Counted from the first letter of the stretch, positions 8,270 through 17,675 are shown. The stretch: DNA of 64,000 nt from Brevundimonas sp. (GCA_003248965.1 QFQU01000014.1:1-64000); one strand, 5' to 3'. A program made the numbers and translations. The notes: generated by a model from the letters alone, not told the origin.

Positions 8270-9709
8270 CTATCGCGCCTTGACGGGCGCAACCGCCAGA
8301 ACCGGCATGTCCAGGGTCCGACTGACCGATGCCGGGGTGGTGAAGCCCTTGCGGGTGAAGACCCGCAGAAGGCCGACGCACAGGGCCGTGAAGGCTGCGA
8401 ACAGGAAGACCGCCGCCATCAAAGGAATCTTCAGGCTCTTGCCCGCCACGGGCGGCTGAGCCCGCTCGATCACCGTCACGTTGTCTGCGCCGGCCGCGAC
8501 CAGGGCATTGTCGGCGCGGCTCTGGGTCTCGCGCTGCTGGAACTCGCGGATCGAGGCGCTCAGCACCTCGCGATTGCCGGCCAGGGTGCTGTTTTCCGAC
8601 TCCAGAGTGGTCAGGCGTCCCTGCCGTGCGCGGATGTCGGCGAGTTGACGATCCAGGACGGCCAGGCGCGCGGCCAGCGAATCTCGCTCGGCCCGGGTGT
8701 TGATGCGCGTGGTCTCCAACTCGGTCCAGACAGGATTGGGGCCGGTGCGGACCTCTTTGGGTCCAACGGCCGTTCCGGTCGAGACATAGGTCTGAAGCTG
8801 GGCGATACGCGCCTCGATATCCTTCACCGGCTGGGCGTCGGGCTGGTAGCGCGACAGCAGTTGCTCGCGCTCGGTGCGCAGTTGCAGCACCTGGTCCTGG
8901 GCCGAGATGTTCAGATCCTGCTGCAAGGCCACTTCCGGCGGGGTGGCGGCCTGCTGCGCCTCCAGCGTCCGCAGGCGCTGGCTGGTCTGGTTCAACTGGC
9001 TCTGGGTCGACATGCGGTCGGCGAAGACGGTCTGATAGGTGGCCGCCAGCGTGGTCTTGGCGGCGGTGAAGTCGCCGATGTTGTTCGAGGTCAGAAAGTT
9101 CTCATAAGCGCGGTCCGCCGCGCCCAGCTCGTCCTCGAAGGCCACGCGCTGGCTGGCGATGGCGGGCGTCTTGTCCTGAAAGACCTCGCGGCGATAGGCT
9201 AGATACTGCTCGATCACGGCGTTCAGCACCCGCGCCGCCCGTTCCGGATCGTTGGCCTTGTAGGTCAGATGAATCACCGCGCTGCCCGGCGCGGTCCCGA
9301 TCCCTAGGCTGGAGCCGATCACCTTGCGCGCCGCCAGCTTGGCGGCGTCGGGCGATCCCTTGGGCTGTTCGCCCAAAATGGCGGCCGGCCCCAGCGCCTC
9401 CACGACGCGCTGCGCCACTGCGGCCGAGCCCAATATGGCGGCTTCGGAGTTGGCGACCTCGTCGCCCTGGGGCGCCTGGCCCCGTTCGGCGGTGCCGACA
9501 CGCGGCTGATAGACATATTCCTGGCCCACGCCGGCGAACACCGCGCCCGTGGCGGTATAACTCTTCTTCAACGTCATGGCGGCGGCCACGCCCAGCGCCA
9601 GGATCACCACGAAGACGACGATCATCAGCAGCAGTTCGCGCAGCAACAGACCGACGACGTCCAGCACGCCGTAGCGGGGTCGGGTCGATACATAGGCCGC
9701 TGAACGCAT
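8270..9709 (-). CDS. hfsA: Wzz/Wzc-type polysaccharide co-polymerase (HfsA type)
   Basis: A 479-residue inner-membrane protein that spans the periplasm and links polymerisation to export. There is a TM segment near residues 25-50 (LLMIVVFVVILALGVAAAM), a Wzz domain, a long coiled-coil region at about residues 190-400 (repeated Leu/Gln/Glu/Arg heptads such as LEAQQAATPPEVALQQDLN and RERDS-type helices), and a second TM near 430-455 (KIPLMAAVFLFAAFTALCVG). There is no C-terminal kinase domain; hfsB supplies that role. It starts divergently from hfsD across a 123-bp region with a CtrA-like box. HfsA of Caulobacter has the same size and architecture. Confidence 0.78.
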   Translation of the reverse strand: MRSAAYVSTRPRYGVLDVVGLLLRELLLMIVVFVVILALGVAAAMTLKKSYTATGAVFAGVGQEYVYQPRVGTAERGQAPQGDEVANSEAAILGSAAVAQRVVEALGPAAILGEQPKGSPDAAKLAARKVIGSSLGIGTAPGSAVIHLTYKANDPERAARVLNAVIEQYLAYRREVFQDKTPAIASQRVAFEDELGAADRAYENFLTSNNIGDFTAAKTTLAATYQTVFADRMSTQSQLNQTSQRLRTLEAQQAATPPEVALQQDLNISAQDQVLQLRTEREQLLSRYQPDAQPVKDIEARIAQLQTYVSTGTAVGPKEVRTGPNPVWTELETTRINTRAERDSLAARLAVLDRQLADIRARQGRLTTLESENSTLAGNREVLSASIREFQQRETQSRADNALVAAGADNVTVIERAQPPVAGKSLKIPLMAAVFLFAAFTALCVGLLRVFTRKGFTTPASVSRTLDMPVLAVAPVKAR

Positions 9710-9763
9710 GAGGTGGGCCGAATCCGCTGAAGGCTGTCCTGACCAACCCTTCGCCCAGCCACG

Positions 9764-9778
9764 TTAACCAGTCGTTAC
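9764..9778. promoter_or_regulatory. CtrA-like binding site
   Basis: TTAACCAGTCGTTAC fits the CtrA consensus TTAA-N7-TTAA with one mismatch in the last base, and its left half TTAACCA also fits the half site TTAACCAT. It lies between the divergent starts of hfsA (9709) and hfsD (9833). CtrA is the master cell-cycle regulator of Caulobacterales, and holdfast synthesis is tied to the swarmer-to-stalked transition. Binding is inferred. Confidence 0.45.
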
Positions 9779-9832
9779 CTATAAATAGCGAGGGTCGGTT
9801 TCAGCGATCCTTGTGCGGGCCGACCGATTCTC

Positions 9833-10600
9833 ATGCATTCAGAACGACGCCTGTTCCTGCTGGCTCTCGGTTCGGCGTCCCTCGCCGCCTCGCTTTCGGC
9901 GTGCGGCGGCGGCAACGCCGCGCGAATGCCTCGTCCGGCCGGCGCCGTGCGCCGTGTCGAACAGACCGCGCAGGCCGATTTCCCGACCATTCCCTTCGCC
10001 GCATGGACCGACGAAGAACCCGAATATCTGCTCTATCCCGGCGACGAGATCGAGGTGGCGACGCCGACGGCAGCCGAACTGACCCGCACGATGAAGATCG
10101 GCCCGGACGGCCGCATCGCCCTGCCCCTGATCGGCCAGGTGATGGCCGCCGATCGGACCTTGCTGGAACTGCAGCAGGCCGTGTCGGCCGCCTACGCCCC
10201 GCAACTGCTGCGGCCCGTGGTCGAGGTGACGCTGCGCCAGGCCGGACCGATCCGCGTCTGGGTCGACGGCGAGGTGCGCACCCCGGGGGTGTTTGAAATG
10301 ACTGGCGATCTGGACGCCTATCAGGCGGTGATCCAGGCGGGCGGCTTCTCGCCGACCTCGCGGCCGGATCGCGTGGCGTTGATCCGGCGGGGTCCGGGCG
10401 GAACCCGGATGATGCGGGTGGTGGACCTTCGGCCTCGTCGCGGCGAGGTCGTCGCCCTACGGCGCGGCGACATCCTCTTCGTGCCGCGTTCGACGCTGGG
10501 CGAACTTGCCGCCTTCTTCACCCAGGTGCGCGCGGCTCTGCCGATCGGCTTCAGTTATTCGATCAACGGCACGCGCGGCAACGGCTACGCCCAGTTCTAG
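9833..10600 (+). CDS. hfsD: outer-membrane polysaccharide export lipoprotein (Wza/HfsD type)
   Basis: A 255-residue protein with a lipoprotein signal: basic start, hydrophobic LFLLALGSASLAASL, then the lipobox LSAC with Cys 24. A Poly_export domain follows: YLLYPGDEIEV, KIGPDGRIALPLIGQV and a SLBB-type region IRVWVDGEVRTPGVFEM. It should form the outer-membrane secretion pore for the polysaccharide. At 255 residues it is shorter than E. coli Wza (about 380) and matches the short HfsD form. Start ATG 9833. It is divergent from hfsA and downstream of the CtrA-like box, and its stop is 6 bp from the stop of the convergent Sel1 gene. Confidence 0.8.
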   Translation: MHSERRLFLLALGSASLAASLSACGGGNAARMPRPAGAVRRVEQTAQADFPTIPFAAWTDEEPEYLLYPGDEIEVATPTAAELTRTMKIGPDGRIALPLIGQVMAADRTLLELQQAVSAAYAPQLLRPVVEVTLRQAGPIRVWVDGEVRTPGVFEMTGDLDAYQAVIQAGGFSPTSRPDRVALIRRGPGGTRMMRVVDLRPRRGEVVALRRGDILFVPRSTLGELAAFFTQVRAALPIGFSYSINGTRGNGYAQF

Positions 10601-10606
10601 GGGCGA

Positions 10607-10906
10607 TCAGGCGACCAGCTTGACGACGCCCTGGTCGATGTAGCGGCGCGCGGCCTTCTGGGCCTCGGCGATCTCCTCGCGCTCCATCTCCAGGCTCATC
10701 TCGCGGCGATAGACCCGCGCCTCGATCGAGCCCTTCATGGCCGCCAGATTGAAGATCATATGGGCCGAGACCCGGTCCATCGGGCAACCGCCCGAACCGG
10801 CCGAATACATCATGCCCAGCTTGAACAGGTCGTCGCCGGACATGTCCGGCGTGGGCAGGGGCAGGCTCTCGGCCTGCGGCTCTTGCGCCAGTTCTTGCGC
10901 GTTCAT
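10607..10906 (-). CDS. Sel1-like repeat protein
   Basis: A 99-residue cytoplasmic protein with one Sel1/TPR-like unit (DDLFKLGMMYSAGSGGCPMD followed by SAHMIFNLAAMKGS) and a second helix pair (EEIAEAQKAARRYID). Sel1 repeats mediate protein-protein contacts; the partner is unknown. I chose ATG 10906 because a GGGAGA ribosome-binding site lies 7-10 bases upstream and the product then begins just before the conserved repeat; the frame remains open further upstream without a comparable site. It converges on hfsD and is divergent from the first rcnB gene. Small proteins of this type are common in Caulobacterales. Confidence 0.75.
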   Translation of the reverse strand: MNAQELAQEPQAESLPLPTPDMSGDDLFKLGMMYSAGSGGCPMDRVSAHMIFNLAAMKGSIEARVYRREMSLEMEREEIAEAQKAARRYIDQGVVKLVA

Positions 10907-11042
10907 CACCGTTATCTCCCGATCGGGGCCGTTCTGGTCCCGCCTCTGACACGCATCAAATACCGGCGGTTTGAAGTTAATGTTAACGGCGCAAGCCTGT
11001 TGCGGGACTTTTCCGTAAGCAGAAGGTGAACCTTTCAAGATG

Positions 11043-11224
11043 CGTTCAGAAGTTTGAAATATCTTGGAAATCTTTCGTTCACGAACGCTTCGTTCAGACA
11101 CCTGAGATCGCCTGCCTTCAACCTGACATGACCGTTCAGGAGGCGTTCAGCCGCAAAAATCGATCCTCGATCATCACCCGACCCAAGGCGTCCTCCGACG
11201 TCCGGTCCAGAACGGAGATCGAAG
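11043..11224 (+). promoter_or_regulatory. CGTTCAG-rich upstream region of rcnB gene 1, with phased repeat promoter
   Basis: The 318-bp gap 10907-11224 has no gene. CGTTCAG occurs at 11043, 11091, 11133 and 11144, with a CGTTCAC at 11075. The last two give GTTCAG-N5-GTTCAG (11134-11150), an 11-bp period typical of OmpR/PhoB-family direct repeats, followed after 10 bp by CGATCCT (11161-11167). The same arrangement occurs before the second rcnB gene. A response-regulator-activated promoter is inferred. Confidence 0.5.
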
Positions 11225-11749
11225 ATGAACCGCCTGACCAAGGCCGCTGTCGTCGCCCTCGCCCTTTCGACCTCGGCGGTCCCCCTACTCGCCCAGGCGC
11301 AGCCGCGACCGCCCGAACCCCGCCACGAACGGCACGATCCGCGCTGGGGCCCCGGCCCCGGTCCCGACCATCGCGGCCCCGGCTGGGATCGTCATCGCGG
11401 CCCGCGGCCCGACTATCGCCCTGCGCCGCATCGCGATCGCTGGGATCGCAATGATCCCAACTGGTGGCGCGGACGCTCGGACTTCCGCAGCTACAACGGT
11501 CCGCGCGCGGGCTACTGGTACGCGCCCAGCTACGGCTACTATCGGGTCGAGCCGCGCTACTCCAACTATCGCTGGCGCACCGGCGGCTACCTGCCGGCCC
11601 CGTACCGCACCTACTATGTGCGCGACCCGTATTTCTATGGGCTGAGAGAGGCGCCGCGCGGCTATCGCTACGTTCACGCAGGCAACGACATCCTGTTGAT
11701 CGCCGTGGCCACGGGCCTGATCGCCAGCGTCCTGTCGAACGTCTACTAA
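11225..11749 (+). CDS. RcnB-family periplasmic protein 1
   Basis: A 174-residue exported protein. Residues 1-25 form a signal peptide (MNRLTKAAVVALALSTSAV...AQAQ). A Pro/Arg/His/Gly-rich linker runs to about residue 80, then the RcnB domain: DPNWWRGRSDFRSYNGPR, GYWYAPSYGYYRV, TGGYLPAPYRTYYV and, at the end, GYRYVHAGNDILLIAVATGLI. The family is named after E. coli RcnB, a periplasmic nickel/cobalt homeostasis protein, but most members of this domain class have no assigned role; the His-rich linker (RHERHDPRW, HRDRWDRN) could bind metal. It shares promoter layout with the second RcnB protein downstream. A terminator follows at 11774. Confidence 0.82.
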   Translation: MNRLTKAAVVALALSTSAVPLLAQAQPRPPEPRHERHDPRWGPGPGPDHRGPGWDRHRGPRPDYRPAPHRDRWDRNDPNWWRGRSDFRSYNGPRAGYWYAPSYGYYRVEPRYSNYRWRTGGYLPAPYRTYYVRDPYFYGLREAPRGYRYVHAGNDILLIAVATGLIASVLSNVY

Positions 11750-11773
11750 GGCGCGTCGGCGCCTGGAATCCCG

Positions 11774-11804
11774 GCCCCCGCGATCCCCTCGCGGGGGCTT
11801 TTTC
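11774..11804 (+). terminator. rho-independent terminator after rcnB gene 1
   Basis: A perfect 10-bp stem, GCCCCCGCGA / TCGCGGGGGC, with a 5-base loop is followed by TTTTTC. Confidence 0.88.
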
Positions 11805-11828
11805 TTGCGCATTTCGATCCGAAACGGT

Positions 11829-11862
11829 GTTCAGCCAGGGTTCATCGAGACGGCGCGATCCT
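11829..11862 (+). promoter_or_regulatory. phased-repeat promoter of rcnB gene 2
   Basis: GTTCAG (11829) and GTTCAT (11840) are spaced by 11 bp, and CGATCCT (11856-11862) follows after exactly 10 bp. This is the same geometry as 11134-11167 before the first rcnB gene, while the bases between the motifs differ. That pattern suggests a conserved activator site rather than a recent copy. Confidence 0.5.
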
Positions 11863-11904
11863 TGCCTCAAGCCGCCGGTTTCCGGCGTGCAGGAACGAAC
11901 GACC

Positions 11905-12891
11905 ATGAAACGCCTACTGATGGCCTTCACCGCTATCGCCGCCGTCGCCGCCCCCTTGGCTGCGGCGCTGCCCGCCCTCGCGCAAGAAGAGCCGACCCCG
12001 CCCTCGCGCGAACGCCCGATGCGCGAGCGTGAGCGCGGTCCACGCCCCGAAATCACCCGCGACGCCGATGCGCCGACGATGATCGAACGCGCCCGCCCTC
12101 GTCCAGAACGAACGGATGCCGAAACCCCTCGACGTAATCCACCCGAGCGGCCGCAGGGCGGCTGGAACCGGCCTGACCAACCACGTCCTGAACGGCCTGA
12201 GCGACCCGAAGGCTGGAACCGTCCCGAACAGCCCCGCCCCGAACGTCCCGAGCGGCCGGAAGGATGGAACCGGCCTGATCGACCCGACCGCCCAGGCGGC
12301 TGGAACAGACCTGATCGGCCACGCCCCGAACAGCCCGGTCCCAACAGGCCCGACAGACCAGGCGCCTCGCGCCCCGACCGGCCGGATCAGGAGTGGAACC
12401 GACCGGACCGCCCTGGTCGGCCAGGCAGCGGCTGGAACCGGCCGGATCGGCCCGACCGGCCTTCGACCCGCCCCGGCCAGCCCGGCCGTCCCGGCTGGGA
12501 CCGCGGTCCGGATCGTGATCGCCGTCATGAGGAGTTTCGCCGTCGCTTCGACAGCGATCAGTGGCGGCGTGACTTCTATCGCAACCATCGCTCCGACTGG
12601 TGGCGCAACGATCGCCGGTTTCGCGGCTACACCGGCGTTCGGGTGGGCTTCTACTTCGCCCCGGGGTGGGGCTACTACAGCGTCCCGCGCTCGTATTGGG
12701 GACGGTCGTGGTCGGTCGGCCAGTATCTGCCGGATGTCTTCTGGCGCTATCAGCTGAACGACTGGCGCACCTATGGCCTGGGTTATCCGCCCCCCGGCAC
12801 GCGATGGGTTCTGGTCGACAACTCGATCTATCTGATCGACGATTTCGACGGCTATATCATCGAGGTCGTGCGCAACGCCTGGAGCTGGTAG
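11905..12891 (+). CDS. RcnB-family periplasmic protein 2 with WNRP-repeat linker
   Basis: A 328-residue exported protein starting at ATG 11905. Residues 1-27 are a signal peptide ending ALPALAQ. Residues 28-80 are Glu/Arg/Pro-rich, residues 82-198 form a low-complexity tract with six WNRP units spaced by RPERPE-, DRPDRP- and PGG-like segments, and residues 200-328 form the RcnB domain (FRRRFDSDQWRRDF, WWRNDRRFRGYTGVR, GWGYYSVPRSYWG, PPPGTRWVLVDNSIYLID). The domain order repeats that of the upstream paralogue but the linker is about twice as long. The linker is probably extended and periplasmic, perhaps wall-associated; that is inference. It is bounded by terminators at 11774 and 12905, so it is likely monocistronic. 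Confidence 0.8.
   Translation: MKRLLMAFTAIAAVAAPLAAALPALAQEEPTPPSRERPMRERERGPRPEITRDADAPTMIERARPRPERTDAETPRRNPPERPQGGWNRPDQPRPERPERPEGWNRPEQPRPERPERPEGWNRPDRPDRPGGWNRPDRPRPEQPGPNRPDRPGASRPDRPDQEWNRPDRPGRPGSGWNRPDRPDRPSTRPGQPGRPGWDRGPDRDRRHEEFRRRFDSDQWRRDFYRNHRSDWWRNDRRFRGYTGVRVGFYFAPGWGYYSVPRSYWGRSWSVGQYLPDVFWRYQLNDWRTYGLGYPPPGTRWVLVDNSIYLIDDFDGYIIEVVRNAWSW
12148..12498 (+). repeat. coding repeat tract (WNRP/RPERPE units)
   Basis: Codons 82-198 of the second RcnB protein encode a degenerate repeat with six WNRP units at residues 87, 104, 121, 133, 164 and 177. The first three are exactly 17 residues apart, which points to tandem duplication of a 51-bp unit, followed by drift. Confidence 0.75.
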
Positions 12892-12904
12892 CCTAGACGA
12901 CAGA

Positions 12905-12934
12905 GGCCCGGAGATCGCTCTCCGGGCCCTTTTT
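12905..12934 (+). terminator. rho-independent terminator after rcnB gene 2
   Basis: GGCCCGGAGA / TCTCCGGGCC form a 10-bp perfect stem with a TCGC loop, followed by CTTTTT. It may also serve the convergent gatB, whose stop is 33 bp away. Confidence 0.88.
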
Positions 12935-12966
12935 CCGATGGAATTCCAGCGTCGCGGGAGCAGATC

Positions 12967-14469
<1,503 letters not shown>

Positions 14470-14565
14470 GCGCCCGTCCTAGCGCCCTCGTCGGCGACGA
14501 GAAAGGGGGCTGTCTTGATGATGTCGCGAAAGGCGCTCAACTTCCGTCTCTCAACGGAGATTTCC

Positions 14566-14901
14566 ATGATCAAGACCCTGTTCGCCGCCGCTGCGGCCTC
14601 TCTTCTGGCGGTCGGCGCCGCCTCGGCCCAGACGACGCCCGCCCCCGCGACCGGGCACGAGCATCACGCCGATCAACATGCCGCCCGTCCCACCATCGAC
14701 AGCACCATCGAGGCGCTGGTGGCCGACCCGGCGACCAAGGCCGTGCTAGACAAGCACCTTCCCGGCATCGACCGCCACCCCGCCTACGCCCAGTTCAAGG
14801 GCATGACCCTGCGTCAGGTCGCGCCCTTCTCTCAGGGCAACATCACCGACGCCAAGATCGCGGCCATCGACGCCGACCTGAAGGCCATACCGGCCGCCTG
14901 A
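14566..14901 (+). CDS. small secreted protein, His-rich N-terminus
   Basis: A 111-residue exported protein that I cannot name. Residues 1-22 are a signal peptide (MIKTLFAAAAASLLAVGAASAQ). The mature start TTPAPATGHEHHADQHAARP has five His within about 12 residues, a possible metal-binding stretch. The rest is a compact helical domain with DPATKAVLDKHLPGIDRHPAY and FKGMTLRQVAPFSQGNITD, which resembles short repeats seen next to secreted hydrolases in alphaproteobacteria. ATG 14566 was chosen because of the AACGGAGA site upstream and the signal peptide. It is divergent from gatB and ends in a strong terminator. Confidence 0.65.
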   Translation: MIKTLFAAAAASLLAVGAASAQTTPAPATGHEHHADQHAARPTIDSTIEALVADPATKAVLDKHLPGIDRHPAYAQFKGMTLRQVAPFSQGNITDAKIAAIDADLKAIPAA

Positions 14902-14924
14902 TCGCGGTTCCGGCGCAAAGTTAA

Positions 14925-14956
14925 GGGGCGGCCGGATCGTCCGGCCGCCCCCTTTT
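14925..14956. terminator. bidirectional terminator
   Basis: GGGGCGGCCGG / CCGGCCGCCCC form an 11-bp perfect stem with a 5-base loop, followed by CTTTT. It lies between the convergent small secreted protein and the alcohol dehydrogenase gene, with A residues on the left flank, so it can serve both. Confidence 0.85.
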
Positions 14957-14976
14957 CATGCCTGATCGATGTCGGA

Positions 14977-16008
14977 TCAGTTGATGGTCATCACCACCCG
15001 GCCCTCGATCTGGCCCTTGTGCATGCGCTGGAAGATGTCGTTGATGTTCTCCAGCGGCTCGACCGCGACCGTCGCCTTGACCTTTTCGTCGGCGGCGAAC
15101 TGAAGCGCCTCCTGCAGGTCCAGCCGCGTGCCCACGATGGAGCCGCGCACCGTCGTTCCGTTCAGCACCATGTCGAAGATCGACAGCGGGAAGTCGCCGG
15201 GCGGCAGGCCGTTCAGGGCGATGGTCGCCCCGCGCGAGGTCATGTTGACCGCCTGTTCGAACGCCTTGGGCGAGACAGCCGTGACCAGCACGCCCTGGGC
15301 GCCGCCGTCCGTCTGGGCCTTGATGTCGGCGGCGGGATCGTTGGAGGTCTTGGCGTTGACCGTGACGGTCGCGCCCAGCCGTCGCGCCAGGTCCAGCTTG
15401 GCGTCGTCCACGTCCACGGCCGCGACGTTCATGCCCATGGCCTTGGCGTACTGCACCGCGACGTGGCCCAGACCGCCGATGCCCGAAATGACCACCCAGT
15501 CGCCCGGCTTGGTGTCCGTCATCTTCAGCCCCTTATAGACCGTTACCCCCGCGCACAGGATCGGGGCGATGTCGGTGAAGCTGACGTTGGCCGGCAGATG
15601 ACCGACGTAGTTCGGATCGGCGATGGCGTATTCGGCGAACCCGCCATTGACGGAATAGCCGGTGTTCTCCTGCTCGTGGCACAGGGTCTCCCAGCCGCCG
15701 AGACAATGTTTGCAGTGGCCGCAGGCCGAATAAAGCCACGGCACGCCCACCCGGTCGCCTTCCTTGACCAGCTTGACCCCCGCGCCCACGGCCGAGACGT
15801 AGCCGACGCCTTCATGGCCGGGAATGAAGGGCGGGTTCGGCTTGACGGGCCAGTCGCCCTCGGCGGCGTGCAGGTCGGTGTGGCAGACGCCGGAGGCTTC
15901 GATCTTGACCTGGATCTGGCCTGGGCCCGGCTGGGGCACGGCGACTTCCTCTATGGTCAACGGCTTGCCGAACTCGCGCACGACGGCGGCCTTCATGGTC
16001 TTGGTCAT
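14977..16008 (-). CDS. adhP: zinc-dependent alcohol dehydrogenase (AdhP type)
   Basis: A 343-residue medium-chain dehydrogenase that oxidises ethanol-like primary alcohols with NAD+. Catalytic zinc ligands are in SGVCHTDLHAAEGDWP (Cys) and GHEGVGYV (His-Glu); structural zinc ligands are in CGHCKHCLGGWETLC. The NAD site is ISGIGGLGHVAVQYAKAMG, and the C-terminus has the family end GRVVMTIN. I chose ATG 16008 (MTKTMKAAV) because a GAGGAGA site precedes it; upstream ATGs at 16029 and 16089 would add a non-conserved basic extension. It lies 149 bp downstream of the aldehyde dehydrogenase gene on the same strand, so the pair can carry alcohol to carboxylic acid. Confidence 0.94.
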   Translation of the reverse strand: MTKTMKAAVVREFGKPLTIEEVAVPQPGPGQIQVKIEASGVCHTDLHAAEGDWPVKPNPPFIPGHEGVGYVSAVGAGVKLVKEGDRVGVPWLYSACGHCKHCLGGWETLCHEQENTGYSVNGGFAEYAIADPNYVGHLPANVSFTDIAPILCAGVTVYKGLKMTDTKPGDWVVISGIGGLGHVAVQYAKAMGMNVAAVDVDDAKLDLARRLGATVTVNAKTSNDPAADIKAQTDGGAQGVLVTAVSPKAFEQAVNMTSRGATIALNGLPPGDFPLSIFDMVLNGTTVRGSIVGTRLDLQEALQFAADEKVKATVAVEPLENINDIFQRMHKGQIEGRVVMTIN

Positions 16009-16157
16009 GGAACGTCTCCTCGATTTCATGGGAAGGCGACGGACGGGCCGAAAGCAGGAGATCGGCCCGTCCGCCGGGGAGTTTCGCACGCCCTGGGAGT
16101 GGTTCAGCGCGCAGGGCGAAAGATGGCCGATCCGAAACCGGCCATCCTTGATTCAGA

Positions 16158-17675
16158 TTAGAAGAAGCCCAGCTTGTCGGGGCTGTAGCTGACCAGCAGG
16201 TTCTTGGTCTGCTGATAGTGGTCCAGCATCATCCGGTGGTTCTCACGCCCGATGCCCGACTTCTTGTAGCCGCCGAAGGCCGCGTGGGCCGGATACTGGT
16301 GATAGCAGTTGGTCCAGACCCGTCCGGCCTGAATGGCGCGGCCCGCGCGATAGGCGGTGTTCATGTCGCGCGACCACACCCCGGCGCCCAGGCCGTATTC
16401 GGTGTCGTTGGCGATGGCGATGGCCTCTTCCAGCGTCTTGAAGGTGGTCACGGCCAGGACGGGGCCGAAAATCTCCTCTTGGAAGATCCGCATGTTGTTC
16501 GTGCCCTTGAACACCGTCGGCTCCACATAGAAGCCGCCGGACAGATCGTCCTTCAGCACCGCCTGTTCGCCGCCGGTCAGGACTTCGGCGCCCTCGGCCT
16601 TGCCGATGTCCAGATAGCCCAGGATTTTCTTGAGTTGCTGGTCCGACGCCTGGGCGCCGACCTGGGTTTCGGGGTCCAGCGGGTCGCCCTGCTTGATCGC
16701 CTTAACCCGCGCGATCGCCTTCTCGATGAAGGCGTCATAGATGTCCTCATGCACCAGCGCCCGGCTGGGGCAGGTGCAGACCTCGCCCTGGTTCAGGGCG
16801 AACATGGCGAAGCCTTCCAGCGCCTTGTCCAGGAAAGCGTCGTCGTGATCCATCACATCCTTGAAGAAGATGTTCGGCGACTTGCCGCCCAGTTCCAGCG
16901 TGACCGGAATGATGTTCTGAGTGGCATATTCCATGATCTTCTGACCGACGGCGGTGGAGCCGGTGAAGGCGATCTTGGCGATGCGCGGGTTGGTGGCCAG
17001 CGGCTCGCCAACCTCGACGCCGGTGCCCGACACGATGTTCAGCACGCCGGGCCGCAGCAGGTCCTGGATCAGCTCGACCACCATAAGGATGGAGGCCGGG
17101 GTCTGTTCGGCCGGCTTCAGCACGATGCAGTTGCCCGCCGCCAGGGCCGGGGCGATCTTCCACGCCGCCATCAGGATCGGGAAGTTCCAGGGAATGATCT
17201 GACCCACCACGCCCAGCGGCTCGTGGAAGTGATAGGCGACGGTGTCGTTATCCAGCTCGGAAATCCCGCCTTCCTGCGCACGGATGCATCCGGCGAAATA
17301 GCGGAAGTGGTCGATGGCCAAGGGGATGTCGGCGGCCAGGGTCTCACGCACGGGCTTGCCGTTGTCCCAGGTCTCGGCCTCGGCGACCGCCTGAAGATTG
17401 GCTTCGATCCGGTCGGCGATCTTGTTCAGGATCAGGGCGCGCTGGGCGGGGCTGGTCTTGCCCCAGGCGTCCTTTGCAGCGTGGGCGGCGTCCAGCGCCA
17501 ACTCGACGTCGGCCGCGTCCGAACGTGCGACTTCGCACAGGACGCGGCCGTTCACCGGGGAGGTGTTCTCGAAATAGCGACCGTTGACTGGGGCGACCCA
17601 TTGGCCGCCGATGAAGTTGTCATAGCGCGCCTTGTATTTGGGGGTGGCGGCGCGGGTGAATTCGGGCTTGGTCAT
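16158..17675 (-). CDS. NAD-dependent aldehyde dehydrogenase (ExaC/AldB-like)
   Basis: A 505-residue ALDH superfamily enzyme, probably for acetaldehyde, that converts the product of the adjacent alcohol dehydrogenase to acetate. Family marks: GVVGQIIPWNFPILMAAWK, FTGSTAVGQKIM at the nucleotide site, LELGGKSPN with the general base Glu, and the nucleophile in NQGEVCTCPSR, where the Cys-Thr-Cys pair is typical of the ExaC/AldB subgroup. The end GYKKSGIGRENHRMMLDHYQ is also characteristic. A palindrome lies 110 bp upstream, directly next to the gene of a GAF-HTH regulator of the AcoR kind; members of that family often control such aldehyde dehydrogenases. Regulation by it is inferred. Confidence 0.92.
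   Translation of the reverse strand: MTKPEFTRAATPKYKARYDNFIGGQWVAPVNGRYFENTSPVNGRVLCEVARSDAADVELALDAAHAAKDAWGKTSPAQRALILNKIADRIEANLQAVAEAETWDNGKPVRETLAADIPLAIDHFRYFAGCIRAQEGGISELDNDTVAYHFHEPLGVVGQIIPWNFPILMAAWKIAPALAAGNCIVLKPAEQTPASILMVVELIQDLLRPGVLNIVSGTGVEVGEPLATNPRIAKIAFTGSTAVGQKIMEYATQNIIPVTLELGGKSPNIFFKDVMDHDDAFLDKALEGFAMFALNQGEVCTCPSRALVHEDIYDAFIEKAIARVKAIKQGDPLDPETQVGAQASDQQLKKILGYLDIGKAEGAEVLTGGEQAVLKDDLSGGFYVEPTVFKGTNNMRIFQEEIFGPVLAVTTFKTLEEAIAIANDTEYGLGAGVWSRDMNTAYRAGRAIQAGRVWTNCYHQYPAHAAFGGYKKSGIGRENHRMMLDHYQQTKNLLVSYSPDKLGFF

Noticed and set aside
10970..10995. TTAATGTTAAC as a CtrA site
   Set aside because: Spacing of the TTAA halves is 2 bp, not 7, so it does not fit the CtrA consensus. 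TTAACG at 2640 likewise lacks a second half.
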